Shown here one piece after another: positions 42,662 to 51,088 of a stretch of DNA of 55,941 nucleotides (positions are counted from its first letter, which is position 1; each line of letters begins with the position of its first letter). This stretch comes from Aureispira sp. (GTDB lineage Bacteria > Bacteroidota > Bacteroidia > Chitinophagales > Saprospiraceae). Made by a program: the position numbers and the translations under genes. The stretch lies in NCBI GenBank assembly GCA_024222455.1, contig JAAEPD010000624.1, positions 1-55,941 of the forward strand, in the 5' to 3' direction. The notes below the pieces were generated by a model. That model worked only from the letters and a program-made list of their open reading frames with translations, did not search any database and was not told where the DNA came from.

Positions 42662-43157
42662 AATATTGGATGGTTTGATGCTACTTGTTTGTTTATTGGC
42701 AACAATGTAGCAATAGTTATTGTTTTTTTGACTCTAATTAGCAGATCTAAACAATAGTTTTAATACGATTTAGTTGCTTAGAACTGTACACTAAATGCAA
42801 TTCGAGTTTTAATCTAATCTATTGAATAATGCTCATGATTTTGAACGCTCAATAGACGATTCCTCTTATAGTTAAGAGGTTATTTAGTAGTCCATTGTAG
42901 TAGGGGATTATTGATTGTGTTAATAGTAAATTATAATATGGATGTAGTAAAAATACAACTTTTATTGGAGAAAAGTGGAGATTTCAATCTTACATTTTGG
43001 GTTAAACTGCTTTAGGAAATTGAAAGAAAACTTGTTGCTTTGTATCATCAAGTACGTAGTAGGAGTGATGATAACATATTCAACAGCTTAAAAATTCATT
43101 CTAGGTCATTTATTTTCAATTTAATTTGAATGTATAGAATTTAAATTTTGAAGGATT
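42662..43157. other. Intergenic region upstream of the DUF4886 gene
   Basis: 496 bp. It holds a short hairpin CCTCTT-ATAGTT-AAGAGG (42862-42879) and a possible degenerate small ORF (42938-43129). No strong promoter match was found for either flanking gene. Confidence 0.45.
42938..43129 (+). pseudogene. Possible 63-codon ORF interrupted by one TAG
   Basis: ATG at 42938 gives 25 codons (MDVVKIQLLLEKSGDFNLTF, then WVKLL) up to TAG 43013-43015. The same frame continues for 37 more codons (EIERKLVALYHQVRSRSDDN and onward) to TGA at 43127-43129. TAG is one base from CAG (Gln), which would fit the helical context. The composition is protein-like, but no family is recognised. It may be a remnant gene or chance. 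Confidence 0.25.
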
Positions 43158-44423
43158 ATGAAAAAATGCTTACTACTTTTATTCTTACTGACGTACTTTA
43201 GTTCATTGATATGGGGGCAAGAAACTAAACGAGCTTTATTTTTAGGGAATAGTTATACACAGTCAAATAATCTACCAGTATTAATTGACAATATAGCAAA
43301 AACTCAAGGAGATACATTAGTCTACAGCCAAAATACACCTGGAGGTTATACTTTTCAAGGGCATTCAACAAATGGAACATCAATGTCTAAAATTAGACAA
43401 GGAAATTGGGATTTTGTAGTAATGCAAGAGCAAAGTCAACGACCATCCTTTCCAGATGCACAAGTAGCTACTATTGTATATCCTTATGCACAGCAAATTA
43501 ACGATACTATCGAAAAATATAATGCTTGTGGCGAGACCATGTTTTTCATGACTTGGGGTAGAGAAAATGGGGATCCTCAATGGGCACCGATTTCTACCTA
43601 TGATGGAATGCAGAGTAGACTAACAAATGCATATTTGACAATGACAGTAGATAATGAGGCTGTCTGTTCACCAGTAGGCGCTGTATGGAAATATGTTAGG
43701 GATTCGTTTCCTACTATAGGTCTGTATACTATAGATGGGAGTCATCCTTCTATAGCAGGGAGTTATTTGGCAGCTTGTACTTTTTATGCTGCTATGTACC
43801 GAAAAAGTCCTGTAGGGTCATCGTATTATGCTGGATTAAGTCCAACAATAGCACTTAATTTGCAAAATGCAGCGGCTCATGTAGTTTTGGATAGTATGAG
43901 TAATTGGCATCTGTTAGATTATGATGTTCAGGCAAGCTACAATACAACAGTTAATTTAGATACTGTTGTATTTAGTAATAGCAGTCAGAATGCAACTAGT
44001 TTTGAATGGAATTTTGATGATGGGTCAACAATAGATACAACTCAAAACCCAACACATATTTATAGTCAAGCTGGTAATTATAATGTACAGTTGATTGCAT
44101 CTGATGATTGTGGAAACACAGATACAAGTACTGTATCTATCACGGTGTCAGTTATAAATGGAGAGAAAAAAATAAAATATAAAGAAAAAAGTTTAGTAAA
44201 ATGTTACCCAAATCCAACGAGTAGCGTATTATATATAAAAGCTACTGAAACGATAGAAGAATTACAAATTTTGAATACAACAGGTCAAGTTGTTTGGACA
44301 AAGAAGAACATTGCTTCAGAACAATTTGATTTGAATATAGAAGATTTTCATAAAGGTGTTTTTTTAGTAGAATTTCGTTTGTCTTCGGGCACGCGGATAG
44401 TTAAAAAGTTAGCATTTCAATAG
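43158..44423 (+). CDS. T9SS-exported DUF4886 (SGNH-like) protein with PKD domain
   Basis: 421 aa. A signal peptide (about 1-20, LIWGQ) is followed by a DUF4886 domain to about 245. It opens with ALFLGNSYTQSNNLP, where Ser and Asn match SGNH/GDSL-type block I, and ends with YTIDGSHPSIAGSYLAAC, holding the Asp-x-x-His of block V (Asp-Gly-Ser-His). Residues about 255-335 form a PKD-like domain (FEWNFDDGSTIDTTQNPTHIY, then GNYNVQLIAS). The last 75 residues are a type A T9SS sorting domain (CYPNPTSSVLYIKATE ... FHKGVFLVEF). An esterase or acylhydrolase acting on cell-surface or external glycans is plausible. It has its own terminator. Confidence 0.88.
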   Translation: MKKCLLLLFLLTYFSSLIWGQETKRALFLGNSYTQSNNLPVLIDNIAKTQGDTLVYSQNTPGGYTFQGHSTNGTSMSKIRQGNWDFVVMQEQSQRPSFPDAQVATIVYPYAQQINDTIEKYNACGETMFFMTWGRENGDPQWAPISTYDGMQSRLTNAYLTMTVDNEAVCSPVGAVWKYVRDSFPTIGLYTIDGSHPSIAGSYLAACTFYAAMYRKSPVGSSYYAGLSPTIALNLQNAAAHVVLDSMSNWHLLDYDVQASYNTTVNLDTVVFSNSSQNATSFEWNFDDGSTIDTTQNPTHIYSQAGNYNVQLIASDDCGNTDTSTVSITVSVINGEKKIKYKEKSLVKCYPNPTSSVLYIKATETIEELQILNTTGQVVWTKKNIASEQFDLNIEDFHKGVFLVEFRLSSGTRIVKKLAFQ

Positions 44424-44432
44424 GGGTTCATA

Positions 44433-44476
44433 GGTAGAATGCGATACAAGGAATAGGGGACCTTGTGCATTCTACC
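44433..44476 (+). terminator. Terminator after the DUF4886 gene
   Basis: GGTAGAATGC (from 44433) with ACAAGG pairs with CCTTGT plus GCATTCTACC (to 44476), with one 3-nt bulge in the 5' arm. Followed by TCTTTTTTTT. The minus strand lacks an equally good T run. Confidence 0.8.
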
Positions 44477-44484
44477 TCTTTTTT

Positions 44485-45459
44485 TTAGAAAGGGGTGTAT
44501 AGATTTAGCTCATAAATCTCACTTAAATTTTTGAAGCCTTTTAGGTAAGAACCCACAATCTTTACTGGATCTGTAGCCAGTTCTCCTCCATCCGGAAAAG
44601 CATCATTAAAATCATTCCATTTCCAAGGCGGTTTTGCACTAAATTTTTGCCCATATAATCCATAAAAGCCACCATTAGGCGCAAACGTTAGGCTATCTTT
44701 TCGATGCTCCCAGAGACCATCTTCCTCAAAAATATTAACTAAAGAATAATACGCTTTTTGATGTATGTAACCATTGGGGACAGGATTTTCTTTTTTTAGA
44801 GAAGGGTAGTAGACTACATAATCGTCACCCTTAGGTTTTACATAAGGATAGGCCTTAAGTCCATGACCACCATATTCTTGAGCAGTTACAATGTGCATCC
44901 CTTTGTGGTTTGGATGTGGCCACATCGTTATTTTACCATGCACCTTGCTTTTGTTGGCTTTGAGTGAGCTCTTTGCGGGTAAAAAGGTGTAGAAGTTGAG
45001 ATGAAAGACTGTTAGAACAGCTTGTAGCTCTCCAAAACTGTTGGAACTGTGTATTTCAGGACGTTTTATGACTACTAATAACCCCTCTAAGTCGTTTTCG
45101 TGCGTATCCCATTTTTTGATTAGAAATTTATCGGACCAATCTCTTGGATGAAAGAAGCTATAGATGATAAACCAATGGCTTTGAGTTTGACTGACAGAAT
45201 AGTAGCATTTTCCAGAAAAATCGTATTGATCATTAGCTGCATTGTCCCAATTGTTATTCATTTTCCAATCACCATCAAAATCAATTGCAGTGATATAATC
45301 AGCCCTTCCTCCTAATCCATCTTTAGGATTTTGCTTAACATCTTGTACATGAATTGGAGCCCAATGATAGGCTAAGTTAAGTTGAAAACTATCCGAAAGT
45401 ACTTGAGCTTTTAGTGTTGTAGATAGGCATAGGAATAGCAGGAATGTATATTTTAGCAT
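44485..45459 (-). CDS. Secreted protein of unknown function (possibly Vps62/NPP1-like), 324 aa
   Basis: The signal peptide ends near 18 (TLKAQ). The protein has YHWAPIHVQD near 30, a repeated D-x-D-G-D-W motif (TAIDFDGDWKMNNNW), HWFIIYSFFHPRDW near 97 and HENDLEGLLVVIKR near 121. The HENDLEG stretch resembles the H-E-N-D-M-E/G-H-x-x-D-W-E blocks of Vps62 or NPP1-type domains, but coverage is too low to be sure. It lies 9 bp downstream of the sulfotransferase gene and ends the minus-strand run that starts at the Rel/Fur region. Likely extracellular or periplasmic. Confidence 0.62.
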   Translation of the reverse strand: MLKYTFLLFLCLSTTLKAQVLSDSFQLNLAYHWAPIHVQDVKQNPKDGLGGRADYITAIDFDGDWKMNNNWDNAANDQYDFSGKCYYSVSQTQSHWFIIYSFFHPRDWSDKFLIKKWDTHENDLEGLLVVIKRPEIHSSNSFGELQAVLTVFHLNFYTFLPAKSSLKANKSKVHGKITMWPHPNHKGMHIVTAQEYGGHGLKAYPYVKPKGDDYVVYYPSLKKENPVPNGYIHQKAYYSLVNIFEEDGLWEHRKDSLTFAPNGGFYGLYGQKFSAKPPWKWNDFNDAFPDGGELATDPVKIVGSYLKGFKNLSEIYELNLYTPF

Positions 45460-45468
45460 AAGTTATAT

Positions 45469-46473
45469 TTAGAGTTTGTTGGCATACATTTCTTCATAAG
45501 GGAAATCACTCCCTCGTTCTTTAAGCTTTGTTATAAAATAATCATCGATTCGGTTTTGTTGTTCTTTGCTTAACAACTCACCTGAGCTATTCTTTTTTCC
45601 TGTTCGGATTAATTCACTACTCTTCTGGCCAAGGGGGAAAATTCTTCCAGGAGCAAATTTATAATCAATGCTTTTCATATGTTTGTAGGAACTTAGATGG
45701 TGTACCTTTTTTAACTCATCCTCTGTTAGTTCTACTTCCATGAATTTTGCAATTTTTTGAATGTTGCCTTCTAAATCATCCTTCATCTCTTCAAATGTAA
45801 TGAATAAGACATTGGGGCGAGTGCGCCAATTCCAATATTCTTCAGCATAAGAAGCCCAATCTCCAGCAACAAAATTATCAGATAGAAAAAGATCAAGAAA
45901 AGTGTCTACAGATGGCATCATAGGACCCATCATAACAGATTTCACAAAATGGTATGCAGAAACAAAAACAGATTTAGGATCTCTCAGCAAACAGATATAT
46001 TTGGCATCCTTGCTATAGGGGGGGGATTCCAATTCTGCATTACATTTAATGGGGCGTAATCCAGTTAGGGATTCATTAGCCATTTTGTGATCTAAAGGAA
46101 CCGAAAATCCTTCTTTGGGGCTGTGAGGCCAAGGAACTACATCGTGGATAAAGTCAAATTCACCTTTTCCTTTATTAGCGATTTGGTAAGTAATCATCAA
46201 AATCCAGTTGGTGCCACTTTTAGAGTAACAACAAGCAAAAACATCTTTATCAGATGGAGTGTAACCCTTGAATCCAGCTTTTTTCTTTTCTTTAAAACTC
46301 TCTAAAGTTTTACTAAACATAAACTTCAGAAAAGAAGACTCTTTGCCAAAGAGTCGAACAAAAAAACGAATGATATACATGATTAGGAATACAGGAGCAA
46401 AAAGATAACGTTGGATCGTTGCTGTTCTGTAAACTTTTTCTCGCTCAATCTTAGGGTGATGTGTATAAGACAT
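45469..46473 (-). CDS. PAPS-dependent sulfotransferase (membrane-anchored)
   Basis: 334 aa. One N-terminal membrane helix (about 24-42). The cytosolic-type sulfotransferase core has the 5'-phosphosulfate loop YSKSGTNW (83-90), including Lys84, and the 3'-phosphate motif RDPKSVFVSAYHF (165-177). The C-terminal FAPGRIFPLGQKSSELIRTGKK region stands where the PAPS-binding RKGxxGDWKNxF loop is in the family. It should transfer sulfate from PAPS to a hydroxyl group; the acceptor is unknown (a lipid or glycan seems likely given the membrane anchor). It follows the PhyH-like oxygenase by 13 bp. Confidence 0.88.
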   Translation of the reverse strand: MSYTHHPKIEREKVYRTATIQRYLFAPVFLIMYIIRFFVRLFGKESSFLKFMFSKTLESFKEKKKAGFKGYTPSDKDVFACCYSKSGTNWILMITYQIANKGKGEFDFIHDVVPWPHSPKEGFSVPLDHKMANESLTGLRPIKCNAELESPPYSKDAKYICLLRDPKSVFVSAYHFVKSVMMGPMMPSVDTFLDLFLSDNFVAGDWASYAEEYWNWRTRPNVLFITFEEMKDDLEGNIQKIAKFMEVELTEDELKKVHHLSSYKHMKSIDYKFAPGRIFPLGQKSSELIRTGKKNSSGELLSKEQQNRIDDYFITKLKERGSDFPYEEMYANKL

Positions 46474-46486
46474 ATAGTTTAGGTTG

Positions 46487-47254
46487 TTAGGATAATGTGT
46501 TATGAGTGAAAATTTCTGGGCAATCTACTTGATCTAACTGTATCTGATTAGGAAAGCAATCAGGGGTTGCATATTTTAAAATTTCTGAGTTGTTATCACA
46601 GTACAATATATCAAAAGTAAATCGATCTTGGCCATAGAGGCCTCTATGTATCATGTTTGCCGAAAAAACGAGTAAGTCTCCAGCATTTAGGTCTATTGTT
46701 TTACTATTAGGAAGATGATCAAAGACTTGATGATTATCTAAACCTTTACGCACAGCTAGTTCGAGTGCTGTATCCCAACAGTTATGTGTTTTGGGGATGA
46801 GTTCTATGCCTAGCTCTGTTTTGAGTGGTACTCTAAAATGTAAAACTTGCTGCTTTTGAATAGTTTTAAATTGATCAGATTCAGGGATATTGGTGTATTG
46901 AATGTCTCTATGCCAATAGTTTTTTTGATTGAGTTGGAATGGATCAAAGAACAATTGAGTGTTCAAAAAACAGGCTTCTTCAGGGATTATTGTTTTTAGT
47001 AAACCAATCAACTTTTGCTGAGCGATAAATTGGAATAAATGTGTTCGTTGTTCAGTTGATAGTGGGCTGCTTGATTGTTGACTAATGTAAGCACTGTTTA
47101 TTGCGCCATTCTTGTAGGCTTCTTGATTCTGGGCTAACCAATTTTTATGGAAACAGTGAAGTATTTTGTTTAATAACTGAAGTTGATTGATCTCAAAAAA
47201 ATTCCGATACACACAATAACCTTCAGATTGATATAAGGAGTTTAGGATTGCCAT
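46487..47254 (-). CDS. PhyH/phytanoyl-CoA dioxygenase-like Fe(II)/2OG oxygenase
   Basis: 255 aa, normal for PhyH enzymes. Metal ligands His115-x-Asp117 (WHRDIQY) and His203 (MIHRG) are visible, and Arg211 (DRFTFDI) is the likely 2-oxoglutarate-binding residue. LNAGDLLVFSANMIHRG is the typical PhyH strand before the second His. It probably hydroxylates a small molecule or lipid, forming a hydroxyl that the neighbouring sulfotransferase could use. Its start overlaps the DoxX-like gene by 13 bp, indicating coupled translation. Confidence 0.82.
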   Translation of the reverse strand: MAILNSLYQSEGYCVYRNFFEINQLQLLNKILHCFHKNWLAQNQEAYKNGAINSAYISQQSSSPLSTEQRTHLFQFIAQQKLIGLLKTIIPEEACFLNTQLFFDPFQLNQKNYWHRDIQYTNIPESDQFKTIQKQQVLHFRVPLKTELGIELIPKTHNCWDTALELAVRKGLDNHQVFDHLPNSKTIDLNAGDLLVFSANMIHRGLYGQDRFTFDILYCDNNSEILKYATPDCFPNQIQLDQVDCPEIFTHNTLS

Positions 47255-47640
47255 AATTTTAGATAGATACTTCTGTTAGAATAAACTAAAGAACTATATA
47301 AGATTGAAATTACTATAGCTAAAGGTAGCCCAGCAGGCTCCTCAAAAATGTGAAAGGTCAAGATGTTGAATACAATAGGCCCCAAAATGATAAGAATAAA
47401 AGGAACTTTCCATTTGCTAATTAAACAAAAGCCACTAATTATTTCAATAATTTTGATGGGCACAAACACATGAGGTGTTTGCAATAAGGTCTGTATAAAT
47501 GCGGATTCTTGAGGGATTTTAAGCAATGGGTCACCACTATAAATAATCATTAGGCCAACAACGCCACCTCCAATAAGGATTAGGGCTAGCATGATCTGAA
47601 CAATCGAGCGCCAAGTCTCTTTACTAAATAAAATCTCCAT
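47242..47640 (-). CDS. DoxX-like membrane protein
   Basis: 132 aa with four predicted membrane helices (about 13-34, 61-77, 81-102, 107-124). Size and helix order fit DoxX/DoxD-like or SURF4-type small membrane proteins, and P-x-x-x-x-K-I-I-E-I-I-S-G with K-W-K-V-P-F resembles the family's helix-2/3 turn. Family members are loosely linked to thiosulfate or redox chemistry. The 3' end overlaps the PhyH-like gene by 13 bp. Confidence 0.68.
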   Translation of the reverse strand: MEILFSKETWRSIVQIMLALILIGGGVVGLMIIYSGDPLLKIPQESAFIQTLLQTPHVFVPIKIIEIISGFCLISKWKVPFILIILGPIVFNILTFHIFEEPAGLPLAIVISILYSSLVYSNRSIYLKLWQS

Positions 47641-47660
47641 TTCAGACTGGTTTAAAACGC

Positions 47661-48011
47661 CTATTGCTTGGCAATCTCTTCAAAAAAAGCTAAACCTTCT
47701 TCTAAGCTATTATGGACGGCAAACATGGAGTTGAGGCGAGCAATGAGTAAGACTTGTTGTATCTTTTCAGATACATTAATAATAACTACATCTCCTCCTG
47801 CACTTCGAGCTCTCGTGAGTATAGATATTAAGAAATTAAGCCCAGAACTGTTCATATACTCCATTTGCCCCATATCGATGACAAAATCGTTGAATCCTTC
47901 TACTATTTTTTCTTCAACCACTCGAACAATCGCTTGATTATCTAGAGGATTCCATAGGTTGTCAACTTCTAAAACTTGTATATTGTTATGTTGCAAAAAT
48001 GTATATGCCAT
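47661..48011 (-). CDS. STAS-domain anti-anti-sigma factor-like protein
   Basis: 116 aa single STAS domain. Central motif MEYMNSSGLNFLIS has the phosphorylatable Ser56 (NSSG, as in SpoIIAA/RsbV DSSG), followed by helix ILTRARSAGGD and strand VVIINVSEKI. Such proteins bind and are phosphorylated by a HATPase kinase, releasing a partner such as a sigma factor. No kinase gene is adjacent, so the partner lies elsewhere. It lies between the fur-like and DoxX-like genes with short gaps (5 and 20 bp). Confidence 0.86.
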   Translation of the reverse strand: MAYTFLQHNNIQVLEVDNLWNPLDNQAIVRVVEEKIVEGFNDFVIDMGQMEYMNSSGLNFLISILTRARSAGGDVVIINVSEKIQQVLLIARLNSMFAVHNSLEEGLAFFEEIAKQ

Positions 48012-48016
48012 ATGAT

Positions 48017-48490
48017 TTATTTTCTTCCTAATTTTTCTCTAGCTTCCTTGCTGTAGCCATAAAATGTTAGTGAATGATGTGTGATTTCAAAGCCTAGTAT
48101 TTCAGAAATAGCTTCTTTAATTTGTTGTACTCTTGGGTCACAAAACTCAAAAACATTACCTGTTTCTATACAAACAGCATGGTCGTGTTGCTTATAACCG
48201 TAAGACTTTTCATATTGAGCGAGGTTTTTTCCAAATTGATGTTTACGGACTAAATCGCAAGAAACCAAAAGCTCTAAAGTGTTATAAACAGTTGCTCTAC
48301 TAACCCTATAATTTTGGGTTTTCATGTGTATGTATAGTGCTTCCGCATCAAAATGATCACTCCTTTTATAGATTTCTTCTAAGATAGCAAAACGTTCTGG
48401 CGTTTTACGCAGGCCATTTTTTTCTAGATATTGCGAAAATATCTTTATAACTTCTTTGATGATTTTATCTTCTTTTTTGTTGGTCGCCAT
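48017..48490 (-). CDS. fur: Fur-family transcriptional regulator
   Basis: 157 aa from the ATG at 48490; an upstream ATG at 48517 would add 9 residues. The winged-helix N-terminus has KNGLRKTPERFAILEEIYKR and SRATVYNTLELLVSCDLV. Dimerisation-domain metal residues include His-Asp-His-Ala in QHDHAVC, Glu-Phe-Cys-Asp and His-His near SLTFYGYS. The usual structural CxxC after HDH reads CIETG, so the second Cys is absent, and structural zinc binding may be weaker or different. The protein may be iron (Fur) or peroxide (PerR) responsive. It lies just upstream of the STAS gene and downstream of the Rel gene by 94 bp. It is a candidate regulator of the imelysin operon 24 kb away. Confidence 0.85.
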   Translation of the reverse strand: MATNKKEDKIIKEVIKIFSQYLEKNGLRKTPERFAILEEIYKRSDHFDAEALYIHMKTQNYRVSRATVYNTLELLVSCDLVRKHQFGKNLAQYEKSYGYKQHDHAVCIETGNVFEFCDPRVQQIKEAISEILGFEITHHSLTFYGYSKEAREKLGRK

Positions 48491-48584
48491 ATAGTTTTTT
48501 TTTCTAAAAAGAGTCATGTGTTTTGCTAAAAGCGGAATATACCCAAATTGTTAGAACTTTCATATTCTAACTCTAAATAAATAT

Positions 48585-50849
48585 CTATTCTATTCTAGCT
48601 ACAGTTCCCACTTCTTCTAATGCTTTTAGCTCCATAATCAACTGATTTAGCTCATCCTTACTTCGTACTACTACTGTTATTTTACCTTCAAAATGCCCAT
48701 CTTGCCCTTCCATAGAGAACGAACGCATATTGATTTTTTTCTTGTGGGTAATAATTTCTGATAAATGCTGTACTACTCCCATATCATCCATTCCGGTGAT
48801 CAGTAGTTCTGCTACAAATTCGATGTTAGCAGAATCAATCCACTCTGCTTTTTTTATTCTATAACCAAAAGTAGCTTGCAAAAATTCAGCATTAGGGCAA
48901 GTAGTACGATGTATTTTCATGCCATGTTTAGAAGATATATAGGCAAAAATATCATCACCCAATACAGGGTTACAGCAAGTTGCCAAAGTATATGGATAAG
49001 TATTGGCATCTTCACCATCTATAAGCAATTTAGGTGTTCCTTTGAACTGACGCTTGCGAGCTATAGGAATGTTCCCCTCTTTTTTTACTGGAATTTTTTC
49101 TGGACTGTCAATCCGTTCAGGAAGAAAGCGATTGTTTTCTGTTTTAAGCAATTTTAGTTCACTCAAGTCATACAACTCTGTATATATTCCAAAGTAGAAA
49201 TCGAGTCGATTTTGAGCCCCAAAATATTTAACTAAAGTATCTACATTTTCTTCTAAGCCAAGCTTTAAATTTTTTAACTTTCTCTCTAATGTTTCTTTAC
49301 CAATAGAGCCTTGTTTTAACTTTTCTTCTTTTATAGCTTGGCGTATTTTACTTCTTGCCTTACCCGTTTTTACTATTTTGAGCCAATCCTCAGTAGGTTT
49401 TTGGCTAGAATTGGTAATTACATTTAATTGATCACCATTTTTGAGTTCATAACTTAGAGGCACAATCCGTTGATCAACTTTTACAGCTTTACAATGATAA
49501 CCAACTTCAGAGTGAATATCAAAGGCAAAATCTAGGGCAGTAGCCCCTTTCGGGAAGAATTTTAGTTCACCTTTAGGTGTGAAAACATAAACTTCCTCTG
49601 AAAATAGATTAGACTTAAAGTCGTTCAAGAAGTCAATAGCATCATTATTTGGGTTTTCTAGAAGTTCTCTAGCTCGGCTCAACCAATCTTCAAATATGTT
49701 TTCTTGAGAGTTGACTCCCTTATATTTCCAGTGTGCAGCAAAACCCAATTCTGCAATCTCGTCCATGCGCTCAGTCCGAATCTGTGTTTCCACAAAACGA
49801 CCTTTAGGGCCCATAACAGTTGTATGCAAGGACTCATAACCATTTGATTTAGGAGTAGAAATCCAATCTTTTAGGCGCTCAGGAACAGGTGTATAGTTAT
49901 CCGTAATGGTAGAATAAACATTCCAACAAGCTGATTTCTCTCTTGCTCTAGGGACATCTAAAACTATGCGAATAGCAAAAATATCATAAATCTCCTCAAA
50001 CGGAATTTGTTTGTTTTTGAGTTTAGACGAAATAGAAGAAATTGACTTAACACGACCAAAAATTCTGAAGTTGAGCCCTTCCTTTTTTAATGTTTTTTTG
50101 ATCGGTTTTATAAAACTATCTACATAAGCCTCCCGATCAGCGCTAGTTACTTTTAGCTTTTCTTCTATAAACTTATATTGATCAGGATCTGTTACTTTCA
50201 TGCACAAATCCTCAAACTCATTTTTGATATTATAAAAACCTAATCGATGAGCCAACGGTGCATAAATATAAGAGGTTTCAGACGCAATTTTGAGTTGTTT
50301 GTGTGGTGGCATCGAACCCAATGTACGCATATTATGCAAGCGATCAGCCATCTTAATCAATACTACTCGAACATCCTTAGATATGGTAAGTAGTATTTTC
50401 TTGAAGTTTTCGGCTTGCGGACTACTCTCCGAATGTTCTCGAACATTAGCAATCGTACTAAATTTGGTGAGTCCATCTACAATCATAGCAATATCTTCCC
50501 CAAATTCTCTAGTAAGGTCCTCTAAACTGACAACAGTATCTTCTACAGTATCGTGCAACAAGGCCGCTAATATAGATGTTCCGCCCAAGCCAAGCTCTGC
50601 AGCGCATATACGGGCTACTTCAATAGGGTGAAAAATATAAGGTTCTCCCGATTTACGACGTTGATCTCCATGAGATAAGCGAGCAAGCCAATAGGCTTTG
50701 GATATAGCTGCTTCCATTTTTTCAGACAACTCACTGCGAATAGATCGCAACATTTTTCTGTAGGCTAAATGAATCTGCTTATCCTCTTCAGGCGTTACAT
50801 CATCTTTTGCCATCAAACCTTCTATGTTAAATTTATATTCTGCGTTCAT
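48585..50849 (-). CDS. rel: Bifunctional (p)ppGpp synthetase/hydrolase (Rel/Spo)
   Basis: 754 aa with the long RSH layout. HD hydrolase domain: His74 (FHPIEVARICAAELGL) and His99-Asp100 (ALLHDTVEDT). Synthetase domain: EEIYDIFAIRIVLDV near 275-290, then SNGYESLHTTVMGP and ETQIRTERMDEIAELGFAAHW. TGS domain near 405-465 (EEVYVFTPKGELKFFPKG, FDIHSEVGYHCKAVKV), a zinc-finger/CC region (YTLATCCNPVLGDDIFAYIS) and a C-terminal ACT domain that ends ALEEVGTVARI. It makes and degrades ppGpp, linking amino-acid starvation to growth control, which ties in functionally with the Ile attenuator elsewhere in this window. Monocistronic. Both active-site sets look intact, so both activities are expected. Confidence 0.95.
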   Translation of the reverse strand: MNAEYKFNIEGLMAKDDVTPEEDKQIHLAYRKMLRSIRSELSEKMEAAISKAYWLARLSHGDQRRKSGEPYIFHPIEVARICAAELGLGGTSILAALLHDTVEDTVVSLEDLTREFGEDIAMIVDGLTKFSTIANVREHSESSPQAENFKKILLTISKDVRVVLIKMADRLHNMRTLGSMPPHKQLKIASETSYIYAPLAHRLGFYNIKNEFEDLCMKVTDPDQYKFIEEKLKVTSADREAYVDSFIKPIKKTLKKEGLNFRIFGRVKSISSISSKLKNKQIPFEEIYDIFAIRIVLDVPRAREKSACWNVYSTITDNYTPVPERLKDWISTPKSNGYESLHTTVMGPKGRFVETQIRTERMDEIAELGFAAHWKYKGVNSQENIFEDWLSRARELLENPNNDAIDFLNDFKSNLFSEEVYVFTPKGELKFFPKGATALDFAFDIHSEVGYHCKAVKVDQRIVPLSYELKNGDQLNVITNSSQKPTEDWLKIVKTGKARSKIRQAIKEEKLKQGSIGKETLERKLKNLKLGLEENVDTLVKYFGAQNRLDFYFGIYTELYDLSELKLLKTENNRFLPERIDSPEKIPVKKEGNIPIARKRQFKGTPKLLIDGEDANTYPYTLATCCNPVLGDDIFAYISSKHGMKIHRTTCPNAEFLQATFGYRIKKAEWIDSANIEFVAELLITGMDDMGVVQHLSEIITHKKKINMRSFSMEGQDGHFEGKITVVVRSKDELNQLIMELKALEEVGTVARIE

Positions 50850-51014
50850 ATTTTTCTAATGCTGTCAGTACTTTGAATTAAGTTTAATAGGAAAATTAGA
50901 AGTTAAAGCGATTTTATCCAAATTTTATTGTCACTAGTTTTTATGAAATCAAAAAAAAGCTGAAAGGACAACTTTAAAACATAAGAGTAAAGACTGTTAA
51001 TTCCTATTAAAAAT

Positions 51015-51062
51015 AAAGGTAAAGAGTAGACCTTTAAAACAAAAAGGAAGCTAAAAGCTTCC
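51015..51062 (-). terminator. Double hairpin terminator after the T9SS repeat gene
   Basis: GGAAGCT-AAA-AGCTTCC (51046-51062) is followed on the minus strand by TTTTTGTTTT; a second hairpin, AAAGGT/ACCTTT (51015-51020 and 51030-51035), comes next. They stop transcripts of the gene that ends at 51089. Confidence 0.75.
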
Positions 51063-51088
51063 CTTTGAAAAATATCTGAACAAGAAAA

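Noticed and set aside
42862-42879. CCTCTT-ATAGTT-AAGAGG as an hflX-region terminator.
   Set aside because: The stem is only 6 bp and no T run follows; it lies upstream, not downstream, of hflX.
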